Origin: Symbiodinium natans
Lineage: Eukaryota; Sar; Dinophyceae; Suessiales; Symbiodiniaceae
DNA: 64,000 nt
Assembly (NCBI GenBank): GCA_905221605.1
Contig: CAJNDS010000713.1
Span: 1 to 64,000 of the forward strand
Direction: 5' to 3'
The translations under genes were made by a program, and so were the position numbers. The number at the start of each line of letters is the position of its first letter. Within the stretch, counting starts at the first letter, position 1. Below, piece by piece: positions 23,220-35,700 of the stretch. Below the pieces are notes generated by a model that made no database searches, was not told the origin of the DNA, and was given only the letters and a program-made list of their open reading frames with translations.

Positions 23220-26200
23220 CTGTCCGTACTCCGGCCGAGGCGCAATCGATTTCGCGTCCTCCTCATCGAAGCCCGGGAAGGCAATGTCCATCGTTCTTGG
23301 AGGGCTGCTGGTTGGACTTGCTGAATGTATGGAAGCTTGGGAGAGCCCTAAGCTACCTAACTTCAAGCCGAACCTGAAGGCCACAAACCCTGATGTGGTT
23401 TAACCCTACCTGTAGTCAACCCAGGAGTTGGCCATGTGCGACTTTGTGCAGGTTATGATGGCCGCAGCTTTTTTACGGACCCTTTTTCCAGCTCTGAAGA
23501 GAGCCAGCTCTCCCGAGCCCTTTTCAATTCCAACCCAGCGCCCAACGCCCTACACAGGCCCCAAAGCGCTGCGCTTACTCTGCAGGCGTGGCATCTTATG
23601 GCATCCGGCGGGCCCACTGTAACGCCGATACCTCGGCTGCATTTCTTCGGGGGGGGGTGGGGGCGGGGGGGGGGGGGGGGGCGGGGGGGGGGCTGGGGGG
23701 GTGGGGGCGGGGGGGGTGGGGGCGGGGGGGGTGGGAGAAAGCCCTTCTTGTAGCCCTCTAGCCCTCAGTCCTAAATAAAACCAACCTCAACTTTGGCGAA
23801 GTAGGCGGAAGCGGCCGAAGCACACATAGGTCAGAAACATTCTCCTGTCGTAGTCTTTTTTGTATTTGTCCACAGCCTCAACATCAAACTCCTGGAGCAG
23901 GGTACCGCGGTGAGAAAGAAGACGGTCAGTACTCAGGCAAGTAGGGTTGCACTTGTAAATCCTGTTGTCATTGTGTGCCCGGTAGGGTTGTGCATTTCCG
24001 AGTTGGAAATTGCAAGTATCGAATCATGGTAACTCCCATCTACTTACTCTCGTTTGCGCGGTGTGCCTTTGAGGCCCTGAATGTCAGACGACAGCCTCTT
24101 AGGATCTGCCCTCCATCCGCCCTGCCTTCCGCAGCATGTTCTCCAACCTCTGGACTTCCCCAGGCTTCTGGCTCGCCAAGTCTTTGAGCCTCGCTGTGAC
24201 ACGCGCTGACGCAAGAAGCCTCGCACGCTGCGGGGAAGTGAAGCGGGCGCCCTCTGAGCAGACGACTCCCATGGGTCCTCCTTCACATCAAAGAGCTGAG
24301 GAGGCCAGGGAGTACCTCCAAGCCCCTTACAACCATAACTTAGCAGGGTCGCCGCCCCTAAGGGCCTCAGCCAAGGGCATCGAGGACTGTGAGTGTTGCA
24401 TGTGGATACACCGTGCACCTCGAAGAAACCTCCGCCTCCTTTCAGTTTTTGCATCTCCTCCCCTCCGCAACCCGGCCTCCGTGGTAGAGGGGCGCGTGTA
24501 GGATGAGCTTCAGGTGACCATGTCGGATCATGAATGCCCCAGTCCTTCCAGCTCGACAGTTCCGCTGCGTCGTTATGCGTTGTAGAGACAGAATGTGCGC
24601 AGCACACCCTTGTAGGCAAGCAGCCGTGAGTAGGAGTCGTGGTACTCCGACACCACGTAGTTGCGCTTACCTTGAAAGAAAATCCCAGAGCTCACCTTCG
24701 ATCTAACTTCCTCGCAACTCTCCTCTTTGGTGTCGGCCGGAGCCCGCAAAGCTGTCCGACAAAGTACCCTAAACCCTGAACCCCTGAACCCTCAACTCCC
24801 TGAATCCCCTAATCCCCAAAACCCCTAAACCTGCCGGCCAGGCGCGCCCATGACCCCTTGCCAAAGGCAGTACAGATTCGCCCGCCAGCTTGGACTGCAG
24901 GGGGAGATAGTCGAGATGGCCGAGATGCGAGTTGCTTCGACAATCGCAGAACGCGTCTGTTGGTGTGTACCATGTTAAACAACCTACCCACAATAGCAGA
25001 GGCGGAGTGATGTTGCAATTCAACACTTGACCCGACATATCTCCAAAGCTTAGACCATCTCAGAACCGATGACCCTGCATTACTTCTTGGAGGCAGGCGT
25101 ACAAGACATCAGAACGGCTTGGGCAGGCCCTTTGGAAGTGACCCTCCTAAGGCTGTTGCTCTCATCCCTTGCATGATGGGGCCTCACTCAAGAGCATCTG
25201 GGCCATGTCTCACAAGTGCAGTGTCTGGTCTTAATCACTGAACCCCTCAAACGGAGCCCAGAATTCGAAACCTCATAAGAACAAGCCCAGTCGTGCCTGG
25301 GGCACTCGACTCTTCGCACCCGCCATGTCAACGAGCGTTGGGTAAACGTCCTCGCTTTGCAGCCCCCTACTTGTGTATGAATCATGGAGATGGGGTGCCT
25401 GGCAGATCGAGGTTCCCATGAGTTCCTACTGTCGTTCTGGTCTTACTCCATCTCTCGGAGACATGAAGACCTCCTCCGGTCTCTGAAGCTCTTCTTGCCA
25501 AAAAGATCCAACTTTGCAGCAAGGACTCATTCAAAGACGTCAAGTCGTTGATGCGCTTGCCCTGGCAAGGGTCGTTTACTGCGCCCGAGTTTTCAGGCAA
25601 CTGCTGGTTTGGACCTGGTGTCTTGGGAAGAAACATGCACATGCCATGAGAAACCCCCAAGCACCAGATCATCCCTGTGTGCGCTGCCTTGGGCATGCCA
25701 GGACCGGCCACTATCAGCGGAATGCGCGCTGAGGCTTCCTGGTTTGACTGCGGCAAGTTTTGATGTTCACCCTTATGCTAACGGTCCTGAATAGGGATTA
25801 TGGTACCCCCGATTATAATCCCTATTAAGGACTGTTAGCATAAGGGGGAACATCCCAATCGGTAAGGTTTGTGGTGGCGGGGCAGCTTGGGGTTTCGGAG
25901 TTTTTGAGAACTGCAACCGCAGCTCAGGATAAAGGGACTCGGGCCTCTCGAGTTCAGACCTGACATTGCCCCCCCAGTGTGTTTTGGGCGTGGTTGTGCC
26001 TCGGCGCCAGTTCAACAAAAGCGAGACTCCAGCCTTGTGAGCTTCTGTGTTGGGTGGCGGATGCTTCGGGGTTGCGGGTCCGAGAACGCGCTACCTCCTC
26101 CCTGTGTTGGCAAGGCCGTAGCAGCTAAACGTCCGTAGAAGGCCCTGAACCGATATGGCTGGGTCCTTCATGGAGCTCTTCTGCCACTGGCGATTCTCCA

Positions 26201-29200
26201 GGTTGTGCTCGCCATGGTCCTTGAAAGAGGGCACAGGGTTTCAAGGGCTCTTGTACAAGGCCTCAACCATATTTCGCTCAAAGGTGCAGAGACAAACATC
26301 ACGTAGGCATTCTTCACGCCGCTGTTGTAGAAGGCGCTGAGGATGTTGCCGACAAGGCGGTCCGATTCTACGCCTTTGTTTGTTGTCTTCGAGGCAGAGG
26401 CAGCCAGGGAGTTTCGACATTCGTGACCCTGAGAACAGATGATGGAACTCTTGGATCTCGAAGAGTTTGAATGAACGACTTGAATGAAACATTTCGATCT
26501 TCGACCCTCGGCCCGAGAAGGTTCCTGCCCAAGCGGCACATCGAGAAGTAAACGCGTCGGAAGTGCTCGATGTCCTGCCACAAAGCAGCATCGTGTAACT
26601 CCCTTGTGCCCCTTTCCCTTTTCTAGGATGCCATCGGGGACCGAAACCTGAAACCCTCCCACTCACACCTTCCGGAATATCCTGAAATCCCCTTTCTCTC
26701 CAGCTCTCGAACTTCCCCCCGCACCTTGGCATCGCAATCGTCCATCTGCCAGAACTGCTTGGCCTTGGCCGCATAGGCATCCGCTGGGTGCAGCTGATCT
26801 CGAGGCACCAGGCGTGGGACGGCATGCCTCGACTGGATGATCTCGGCTTGGGAGTTGGGGATCTGAAGGAGCTGCGAAAGCTTAGCGTTTTGTGCCCGCA
26901 CTGCTGTATGTGAACTGACAGTCTCTGCACGCACAAACACAAAAAACCGAAACACACACACAAAATGGGCAGGCCGCTTCCCCAAAGATCCAACTGCGTT
27001 CCAGTACGTGCCATTCGTCTGGTATGGCGGGTGCGGCACTGAGAATGAGCCTGGGATGCGGCCGTGTTGACCATGGTTTGCATTACTTTATCTTACCATG
27101 ATAACGTGCCTTTCTATTTGATTCGAAAGGCGGCTCGAAACATCCCTTGAAGAAGCCTCACTGGTCATGAGAAGTCATGAATCAAGCGGAGTCTGGGCCC
27201 GGGTTTAAAAGGGTTGCGGGGTGATTCGAGTGGCCGTTGCTGGGCTCAGCTTGCTGCTCTGGCCTATGAGGGGATTCGCTCATTTCGATCACTCCCTGGC
27301 TGTCCAAGTCCAACTTTTGCAGGCCCCGAAGCCCCGCTGCTGGAATTTCTGCCGGGGAGCAGTACAGGAACTGCGGCGTGGACTTTTTGAAGATACCGTT
27401 CTTGATGAGCTTGGCACAGGCCTTCTGCTGCACAGGGAGAACTTTCTGAGCATCCTTGACATTTAGTCTGGGACCCCCCAAAGGGGGTCCTTAGGATGTC
27501 GTCCGCCACGATATGGGGTTTACGAAGATGGGGGACCCCTAAAATAGACCCTTAAATCGTAGGATCCTCTTGAACAATAAGGCTTGCAAAAACAACCCCA
27601 ATAAGGTACCCCTAGTATCGTAAATCCCCATATCTGCTTCGCAGTACAAACCAGAACGACAAGCACCGCTTCCACACAAACAGCTGAGCACAGTTCGAGA
27701 TTGCCTCATCTCCACTGACTAAGCCCCGCGAAACAGCAGGCCACTGGCAGGCCCACGCAATCCCTACAACGTCGAAAGCCAGCCTCTGCTGTCGGATAGT
27801 CATAGTAGCCTTCTGCAGGCATCGGCCTGGGTGCGAGATCTCTACCCCCCCGCACGGTCCCCTTAAACCCACAATGACAGCACCCCCACGTCAAGCCCAA
27901 AACCACCATAACGCCCCAAAGGCTGAACCCCCTTGGTCTTGAAGCTCTGCAGCATTGGACCTTGAATAGCAACCGGCTTAGGGTTTTTTTCGGCACTTCA
28001 GGAATATTCTGATGGATCATGATCACATCCTCTCCGCTCCAGCAGGGTACGAAGCAGCCTAGGAGGTAACCCCACACGAAACCTGCAGCAGAGAGACACA
28101 TCAATCGGCCTTCGCATCCAAAGCGTGGGGTCCTGTCTCTTTGAAACGACCTCAGCTACACACTTCTCTTAAGCTTCAGACAGCCACGTCCAGCAGTATT
28201 GCACTTTATTGGCCAGGGGCAAGGGTTTAGGGTTTGGGGCTTGGGGTTTCGGGATATTTGCGACTGGAACGGAACAAGGTGAGAATCATCGTGAGCGTTC
28301 TGCATTGCTTTTCTCTGTCAGCTCTCTCCCGAGTGCCTTGAGTTCTCAAGAGTCAAGTCAGACGTCATCCCCCTTGGCACTGACTGCCAGTGAGCTCTGA
28401 TGGCCCTGCACTGTTGCGGCTGCCGCTTCTTCGCTCCGGATTCGAGACGGCTTTGCAGGCAGGCCGGTTTTGGGCTTTGCTTCCTTTTTTCAGTGTCCGA
28501 GGCACGCCCGCCAAGCGAGACCAAGCCTTCGCAGACTCCCTGACCGGACCAGTTCCCGTGAAGGGATCGTTTGATATCCTCGGGAACAGAGTCGGGCGAA
28601 GCCATCGCTGGCTTTAGTAATTTAGTAGACGATCCACAGCTGCGATCTTTAGCAGACCTACAGCCTCACACTGCGCCCACAGACTTGGACTTTAATCTAC
28701 TTTTGAGGCCCGGGAGCTTATGGCTGAAGCGGTCCAGGCCGGCCCCTGCGTGAACCTGCATGGGGCGGGGGGGGGGGGGCACCAACATCACTTCGGCCCT
28801 GGCTTTTCGTTGAGACCCCAGACCTTGCCCCAGAGCGTGATTTCATAGCCGTGGTCTGCGAGCACGTCGATGAAGGTGCCATTGATCTTCTGCTCCGCGG
28901 CGAATTCGCGGCACTCGCTACGTGAGAAGGCATCAACACACCTGAGGTGGCGGAGGGGGGGGGGGGTTAAAGCTTGCCAACCATAGGATGGAAGAAAAGT
29001 ACACAAGGTAGTTTTGCAAGGACAAGACAGGGACTAGTGCAGGGGGGAAGTCCGAGGCACCTCTGATCTAGATTTCTGTTGTCGCCATTGACATTCGCGA
29101 TCCCAACAAAGTTGTCCCATACCTTGATGTCCGAGTTGTACCTACCTGCCATCATCGATGTCCTTGCCGGAACGCACAAGGGCGAGTTGCTGTAGGCATT

Positions 29201-29536
29201 CGGGAAGTACCTCAGGTGGTCCAATGTGGTCCACAGCAGCCTGTGACATCCTATTCATCCTGTCACAACAGAGCTCGGAGGCTCGGCGCTTCACCGTGAT
29301 CTGAGGCGTGTGCGCGCCCCGTTTCATCAGCTGTCGGAGGTGCGGCATGGGAGGCTTGAACTGAGGCGTCTCATCATCTAGGAGTCCTCGGTGCTCAGGG
29401 ATGCACCGAGACAGCTCTGTTCAGCACAGTGCGACCTACAGAAACTGCCCCCCAAGTGTCGTCCATCCATCTCATCCACCATGATGAAGAGGATGTGTGG
29501 CTTCTGGCTGCGCTCGCCACTGCCAGCATCTCCGAC
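23220..29536 (-). CDS. sulfatase A, arylsulfatase-K-like (5' end not found)
   Basis: Hydrolyses sulfate esters. ARSK acts on 2-O-sulfated glucuronate in lysosomes, but the substrate here is unknown. Exons joined with agreeing phase: 29461-29536, 29314-29386, 29061-29210, 28824-28917, 27784-27809, 27353-27424, 26725-26871, 26538-26574, 26288-26373, 26166-26219, 25688-25738, 25306-25350, 24831-24894, 24625-24670, 24480-24544, 24267-24315, 24126-24189, 23792-23891, and a last one near 23220-23304. Family motifs appear in order: HILFIMVDEMDGR (metal ligands), SPLCVPARTSMMAGR (the C-x-P-x-R site whose Cys becomes formylglycine), FIDVLADHGYEITLWGK, LHPADAYAAKAK, DHGEHNLENRQWQKSSMK, ASARIPLIVAGPGMPK, DVYPTLVDMAG, NYVVSEYHDSYSRTGAFM, PPQLFDVKEDPWELKDLA. 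The C-terminal EFDVEAVDKYKKDYDRRMF matches the ARSK tail. Donors include GT, GC and GA. The segment between 28824 and 27809 lacks one expected exon. A signal peptide exon should lie above 29.6 kb. Confidence 0.85.
23648..23738. repeat. G-rich tract with quadruplex potential
   Basis: About 90 bp of almost pure G with single T or C interruptions (GGGGGTGGGGGCGGGGGGGG). It lies in the 3' part of sulfatase gene A, between its last two exons. Confidence 0.9.
25762..25854. repeat. 40-bp-arm hairpin in a sulfatase A intron
   Basis: The left arm 25762-25801 and right arm 25815-25854 are inverted copies with three mismatches in 40 bp. The loop (25802-25814) holds GGTACC. The hairpin lies about 20 bp upstream of the acceptor of exon 25688-25738 and shares GGTACC and TAGGGATTA words with the small inverted-repeat elements. 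It may be a foldback element. Confidence 0.9.
27514..27630. mobile_element. GGGTTTACGA-family element, reverse orientation
   Basis: Ends are TGGGGTTTACGAAGAT and ATCGTAAATCCCCA. The interior, read on the minus strand, gives GGGGTACCTTATTGGGG and AGGATCCTACGATTTAAGG. It lies in the sulfatase A intron between exons 27353-27424 and 27784-27809. Confidence 0.75.
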
Positions 29537-32141
29537 CTGCTTTGCTTTGAGTTCTGTTGGCTCTCCGGCAACATCTGAGGCAAACCCATCACCAACGTAT
29601 CATCGCCAAGATGCAGCAAGCTGCACAGCAGCTAGAAGGACCTGGGTCTCTGTACTTGGATGTACTTCGGTTTTGTGCTGCAATGTGCTGTGGGCTATGA
29701 CTCGGGATCTGCTTTGGAGCTGTACTCGTGCACTCAGCACCAAACATTTGGGCGAGGCTCGCGCCACTGGCCTCCGTTAAAAGGGCCCCTGTTCGAAGCC
29801 TGCGTGCCCCCCCCATCCTGGTCTTTAACAACACTGGGTTGCTGCTATGGAACTTATGCAACTTCATTTACCATAACGCGGAGATGTCGCATATAACTGG
29901 GTCCCCCTTACTCTGGCAACCTAACTTAAGTTCCTTCAACGCAGCCCAAAAGCCCTCGCGGACCGAATCTCCGCCATGCCGGTGGGACATCTGAGGGTGG
30001 TGCGAGCTTTGCAGTCCAGGACATGGCTCGCTTCTTTAAGGGGAGACGGTTCGGTTAAATGTGGGCAAGCTGTGGCTTGAGCCACAACTGAGCACGTGGA
30101 ACGCACACATTCTCGGACATAGCAGACGACATCTCAAGCCCCTCCAACAGCCACTGTCAGGTATCCCGGGACCATTTAGGCTTCGAAGGTGGGATTTGGA
30201 CTGGACGGTTCGAGGTCGCAGGAAGGTTCGGCTTTCTTTAGGGGGTTTAGGGCATAGGGTGGAGACCAGAATCTTGTACATCTGGGTCGCGCGAAAGCGA
30301 AATGTGCGAGTGAGACGTGCTATTGGGCAACGGGCACGATTGACTTCATCAGACGTGCCAATTGGAGCATTTCAATTCATCATCCCATATTCATCCGATC
30401 TGCGCTTGCCTATAGACATGAAACAAGACAACCACCTTGTCCCAGACAACCCCAACTTGCGCCAACGTCGCAGCCACATCTGACACGCGCACTGATTAAA
30501 ACTCGCATGTAGCATATGCGTCATTCAAAAGGAGCAGGCCCTTTGCCAGCTCAGTAGGAGCCAACCGTGTTAGGGTTTCTGAAGCCCGTCCCTGGCATGG
30601 CTGGCCCCACGCTCTAAGGGCCCTTACATGTGTTTCTGGACTTTGAGCCTCTGCTCCATGATCGGAATCCTGGATCCCTATGCCCAAAGCCGGCCACTGC
30701 GCGTACGGGCAGTTCTCATGGAAGGCTCCGGATGCTGCGCATACTGCGCTAAACTTGAGGCGCAGCCTCAGACGTAGCCCCGCCGACTCCGGAGAACAAC
30801 TTCCATGACCCGGATCAGAGGTCGGCTAGTTTGCTCCCATGGGCCGCGCCAGACGGGCAGTCGAGAGAATGGTATTTGGATCCTGGCGCAAGGGGAACCT
30901 CAACCCTGTAGGCCCTCAACCCTATAGGCTTCCTCACGCTATGTTGGGGTTCCTCAGAAATGTTGCAGGGCCGTCATCCTGTTCAAGAAGCCCTGGTTTG
31001 TGTTTGTATCAAAGGCCATTTGTAGTGGAGCTCCTCTCGTGGTCTTTGCAAGCCTCTTCGCAGGCTGACGATCGCTTGTTTTCAGGGGTTGCGCTGATGC
31101 GGGCGATCGCGGGAGAAGGCTACAAGCGTCCGATGCCATGAAGTCCAAACAAAGACCCGTAATCAGGCCTCAGAAGGGTTGCTGCCTAGACAACTTGTCA
31201 CTGACGCGCAGGGCTCGCAAATCTGATGCGCAGCGGTCTGAAGCTGGCCTGTAGTTTCCCAACAACGGAGGCGAAACCTAAACCCTGAAAATCCTCCAAA
31301 CCCTGCTGAACCCTCTCAACCCTCCGACAGCTGACAAGCAAGGCCTGGTTGAATCACAACTGCTGCATCGTGAGCTCTCGCGCGCTCTTTAGACCAAAGC
31401 TCTCTGGCAGCAGCTGTGGCGAGCTACGAACCATAGCAGACGCGACTCTTAACCCCCTCTCTTGCTCCTTTCATGGGGCTGCTCAGAGCCTGTTGTAAGA
31501 CGGAGCTCTGTTTGCAGGGCCTTTTTGCGTCTGCTTGTCGGCCGGCACACAGTGTGGCTTCCAAGGTGCTGTTGGGTTGCTGTCCATGGTTGAGTTTGGG
31601 CTTGCCACTCTGCTTGTGAGCAGCCCCAGATGTAGAATCAACCCTGCGATTTCAACTTTCAACAAAAGCTACAAGCCATAGTTTTCCGAATATCGCTTTT
31701 GGGGATTTGCAATGTTACCGAAATATACTTCGAGTTGCGCAGTTGCGCCCCACTTGCCTCGTTGCCGCCGACCTCCTTTGACTTGGCAGCAGCGCTTTCC
31801 CAGCCACTGCTCCTTGGAAGTCTCTATCGCACTTGGGAGAGGTCGAGGTAGAGAGGTTTAGGGCTTAGGGTTTAGGGTTTAGGGATGATTTCGTGAGGAG
31901 AACGAGGACACCAGCTGTGAGGGTCTGCGATGTTGTGCCTGTGTTTCATATGCTTCTGACAATGAGCCGAATGCTTACGGCAGCTTGCCACAGATTTCAG
32001 CACAGGATGTGAGGGTTAAGGGCTCAGGGCCACACATGGCTCGTTTAGATGCTGACAGAAATCTTTCTAAGCAACTTCCACGACATGCTGCGTATCTGGA
32101 GGAGGCTTCTGAGGATGAGGCGGAGCATAATTTTGGGACAG
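29537..32141. other. interval between sulfatase genes; 5' exon of gene A probably here
   Basis: No exon is recognised with confidence. Candidate signal-peptide-like frames on the minus strand are at about 31483-31665 (VEIAGLILHLGLLTS), without a clear ATG, and at about 31039-31133 (MASDACSLLPRSPASA). A TTTAGGG tract is at about 31856-31886. Confidence 0.35.
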
Positions 32142-32349
32142 CATATATGAAGTAGGGTCTTTATTTCTTGTACTGCGGACTCGAGGTCGTGAATCATATC
32201 AAGGTGAGACAGCTTAGATTTGTACTAAGCACGGTTAGCAAGCACACCACCCCCAAATGGGCACCCGGTATGTACACTCACCAATATTAAAACGGAACCT
32301 TATATACACTCACCAATAACAGTAATATAAACCCTGTTTCAAATGATGC
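32142..32349. mobile_element. GAAGTAGGGT-family inverted-repeat element, copy 1
   Basis: The left end ATATATGAAGTAGGGTCT pairs with the right end ATATAAACCCTGTTTCA. The interior carries CACCCGGTATGTACACTCACC and a nearby second TATACACTCACCAATA. A second copy at 56963-57098 shares both ends and the interior, so this is a dispersed family. Confidence 0.75.
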
Positions 32350-32735
32350 CAAACTTGTGGCTGGATGGCACCTTTAGCCCAGAAGGACACTTCCCAAACT
32401 GCAAAAACAAGTTTGTCACATCCCAGCGCTTGGCTCCCCAACCGTTGGCTCCAAAAACATCTCATGGGCTTATTTTCGTTGTAGAGTCCTAGACTAGGGG
32501 TCTCTATACTCAGATGTCATTTGCATGCCACAGAGACTGCTCGAATGTAAAATTGTCTACTCCCTTGTTGTAGGCTTTTGCCGATGAGAATACGCCGAAG
32601 ACAACGGCCCAGTAACAACTTGTGCTTCGCTGGAATAGCTTGTAGTAAGAGACCGCAATATCATAGCTCTATGCTTTAGCTGCTCACACTCCTCTACGCT
32701 CCTGTACTACAGCCCGAAACCCAAAACCCTAAACC

Positions 32736-35700
32736 CTTCTGCCAGCAGGTGTCGATGGTGACCGCATCGTTGGCATCGAAACCCGGGTGTGCCAAATCCT
32801 TGGTCGCTTGATGCCGCTTCGGCAGAGGCCAACGTTCATGTTTAGGGTTTGGGGTTTGGGGTTGAGGGTTTGGGGTTTGGGGGCATGTGTCCGACTTGGT
32901 GATCCACCTCATAATGCAGTTCAGCTCCTTCGTGTCTGAACACGGTGCTGGCGAAAGTTTTGCATATTTGACTCGATCATGCTCCGTCTACGTCATGGTC
33001 CTTGACCTCCTAGAAGCATTTTTGACGACAACGAATGCTGGTATCTAACGCTTCCTAACCCCCTGTTGCTACCTTTGCATCAGTTGGCCTCAGGAAGCTC
33101 AAAGATGCAGCGGACCTCTTCGGACTTCCGAGGGGCCATGGCAGCGAAGCAGCCTGCGGCGCCGGACTTCTTGGAGTAGACATGCCTGAGTGGACTGGAT
33201 TTGGGGATTAGGTTTAGCTTTGGGATTTCGGGTTTAGGGTGGTCCTTAACACTGCGGGCATGAATAAAGATCCAAGGTCAGAGTTTTGCAGGGGGCCTTA
33301 GACCGCAAGTCCTGCGGAGGTCCGGAACCTGAACTTCACCCCCGAAATCCGCGGCCAGGTGCTTCAAGAACATCTCCTTGTCGTAGGCTTTCTTTGCCGC
33401 ATCGGCAGCATCAATGTCGATCTCACTTCGCAAGATCCTTAAGGTGGCGCTTCAAGCAAGTGTAGGCGGCACTTCTCCGGCCATGTGGGCATATCCCAAG
33501 AGAGCACCCCTGATATTATCTACCCCATGGCCCAGAAAAAGAAACCCCTTTTGACTATAAGGACCCCTCCCCCCCCATCCCCCAACAAACACAAAGGCAC
33601 CCTGCTGCGAAACCCTTACCGTGTGTATCATTGTGAAGCCCTTGCAGCACAGGTCACTCACTCCTCACACTGACCGCTGCCCACTCTGGGGGCTACGGTT
33701 CTCCCTTCAAGCCCAGGCTTGAATACACAAACATCAGTAGGAGGTTGCTCTTGTTCTTGCGGGCGCTCTAAGCGTTTAGGGTTTAGGGTTTAGGGTTTAG
33801 GAGAAACAGGTTGCCCATCCCACCCCTCAGTAGACCTTTCCAAGCGACGCCAAGAGGTGCTGCGCAACTTTCGGGTGATCTTTCGCGATGTCCTGACGCT
33901 CCCAGGGATCCACGGACAGATTGAACAGCTGTGGCGGCCACTGCCTGCAGCAGGCCAAACGCCCTCATGTGTCAAGGAACTTAAAAACGGGGTCGGGGAA
34001 GAATTTCGGGGGTTTGAGTCATCATTCGTTGGATGTTGGGACTTTAAAGGCTATAATAAAAATGGCTCCAAAATGGGCTCCAACTCTAGTATTCGCCGAC
34101 CTCCGGCCAAGACAGCTGCAAGCTTGCAGGTACCCAAGCCCTACCATCATGAGAGTGTCAAAAAAGAGCCCTAAAGCCCTAAAGCCCTAAATCCCTAAAC
34201 CCTAAATCCCTTCAAGAGCACCCGGAGTCCATCGGACATCGGGCCGAGGCACTCGCCACTGAGCAGCGGAGCATGGTGGATGTACTTGAGGTCGCCTTGC
34301 CGAACCATGTAGGTCCCGGTCCTGAAGGCGCATGCCCACGGGTGCCCATGAGAGAGCCTAGACCCAGTTTTTTGGCAGCTTCAGATCGTGCGTGATCAAG
34401 CATTCGCACGAAAGTCTGCATTCACGGAGTGGTGCCTGGAGTACGAGTCATGGTACTCCGCGACTACCTGCAGGGGCCAAGAATTGCAGGGGCCAAGAAT
34501 GCCGTGAAGAGCTCTTCCTACTGACATGACAAGCCCCCCAACCCTAAACCCCAAACCCTGTAAACCCTAAGCCCTAATTAAGCCCTAAGCCCTAAGCCCT
34601 AAACCCTAAACCCTCCCCTCAAAGCAGGAAAAGAAACGCGTCCCCGTGCCCAGGCACGTGAAACTTGTTCCGGCCATGGCCCTGCGCCGCCGGAAGCAGC
34701 GACTCGCCAAGCAGGTGAGGCTCCCGGGGCCTCTGGCAGCAGATTTGGAGGGTTTAGGGTTTAGGGTTTAGGGTTTATAGGGTTTAGGGTTTAGGGTTTA
34801 GGGTTTAGGGTTTAGGGTTTAGGGTTTAGGGTTTAGGGTTTAGGGTTTAGGGTTTAGGGTTTAGGGTTTAGGGTTTCGGGTTTCGGGTTTAGGGTTTAGG
34901 GTTTAGGGTTTACCTTGTTGGGGTCCTCGCTATAAGGGGATCCTACAAATTGAGGGTCTAGATTTTTTAGGGGGTGCCTCATTATCGTAAACTTGCTTAA
35001 GCTGCAGGATGCAGTAATTAAGAGAATGTTGTTGCGGCCAGCTAAGGCAGGAATCCAAGTCTGCGACGCTTCAGCTTGGAGAGCTTGCCGAGAACGGGAA
35101 ATTGACAACGGGAGAAGTTTAACAAGACTGAAGCCGAATGTCAGTAGGTCATCCGAGATCCATGAGGCACCACACCTTCTTCGTCCATCTGTCCGTGCAC
35201 GGGAGAACGTGTTTCGCAAGCTACCATCCTGCCCGTCATACACGCAGCCACCCCCCTCAAAGCACCCGAAAATCGTTGCAAGGGCCGCCTAAACCCCCAA
35301 AACTCGGGTGCTGAGTCGTGGGTACTGGGGCTCCCACGGAATGCCAGCCATGTCCAGTACCGTCGGGTAGATGTCCTAAGCCAGTCGCTACTGTGGACGA
35401 CAAGGATCCTGGAGGAATTTCTCGCGCTTTCGGGGGTGCACACCCGCCATTCAGCCAAGAACCCCAAATCCACACCAGGACCTAAACTCCCCACACAGCT
35501 GGGCAGAAGAACTTTCATGCCGAGCAGCATGAAGTGAAGCCACCTTCAGCCAGTGCAGGCTTCGGGTCTTGAAGCACAGCGAGCTAAACTTCGCCGGACA
35601 GCTTGGACTTCTGACTTGTCTGCTGTCTGCTGTAGGCAAGTAGTGGAGCCTCAGGTTCTACAGGTACCAGGTACCAGGTACCATCGTGCCTCCAGCACAA

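Noticed and set aside
23220-23304. Reading FPGFDEEDAKSIAP as part of a 3-ketosphinganine reductase
   Set aside because: A paralogous piece (HPGFDANDAVTIDTCWQK at 32736-32816) follows sulfatase B in the same position, so this is better explained as a C-terminal exon of the sulfatase genes.
24044-24315. Apparent frameshift after PPQLFDVKEDPWE in sulfatase A
   Set aside because: A short GT-AG intron (24190-24266) restores the frame and yields DPWELKDLASQKPGEV, which matches the family.
30061-30090. TGGCTTGAGCCA as a relict of the dinoflagellate spliced leader
   Set aside because: Only the palindromic GGCTTGAGCC core is shared; the rest of the 22-nt leader is absent on both strands.
35141-35530. 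Apparent frameshift in sulfatase B at DIYPTVLDMAG
   Set aside because: The change of frame coincides with a TTAG|GAC acceptor matching the GAG|GAC acceptor in gene A, so it is an intron boundary.
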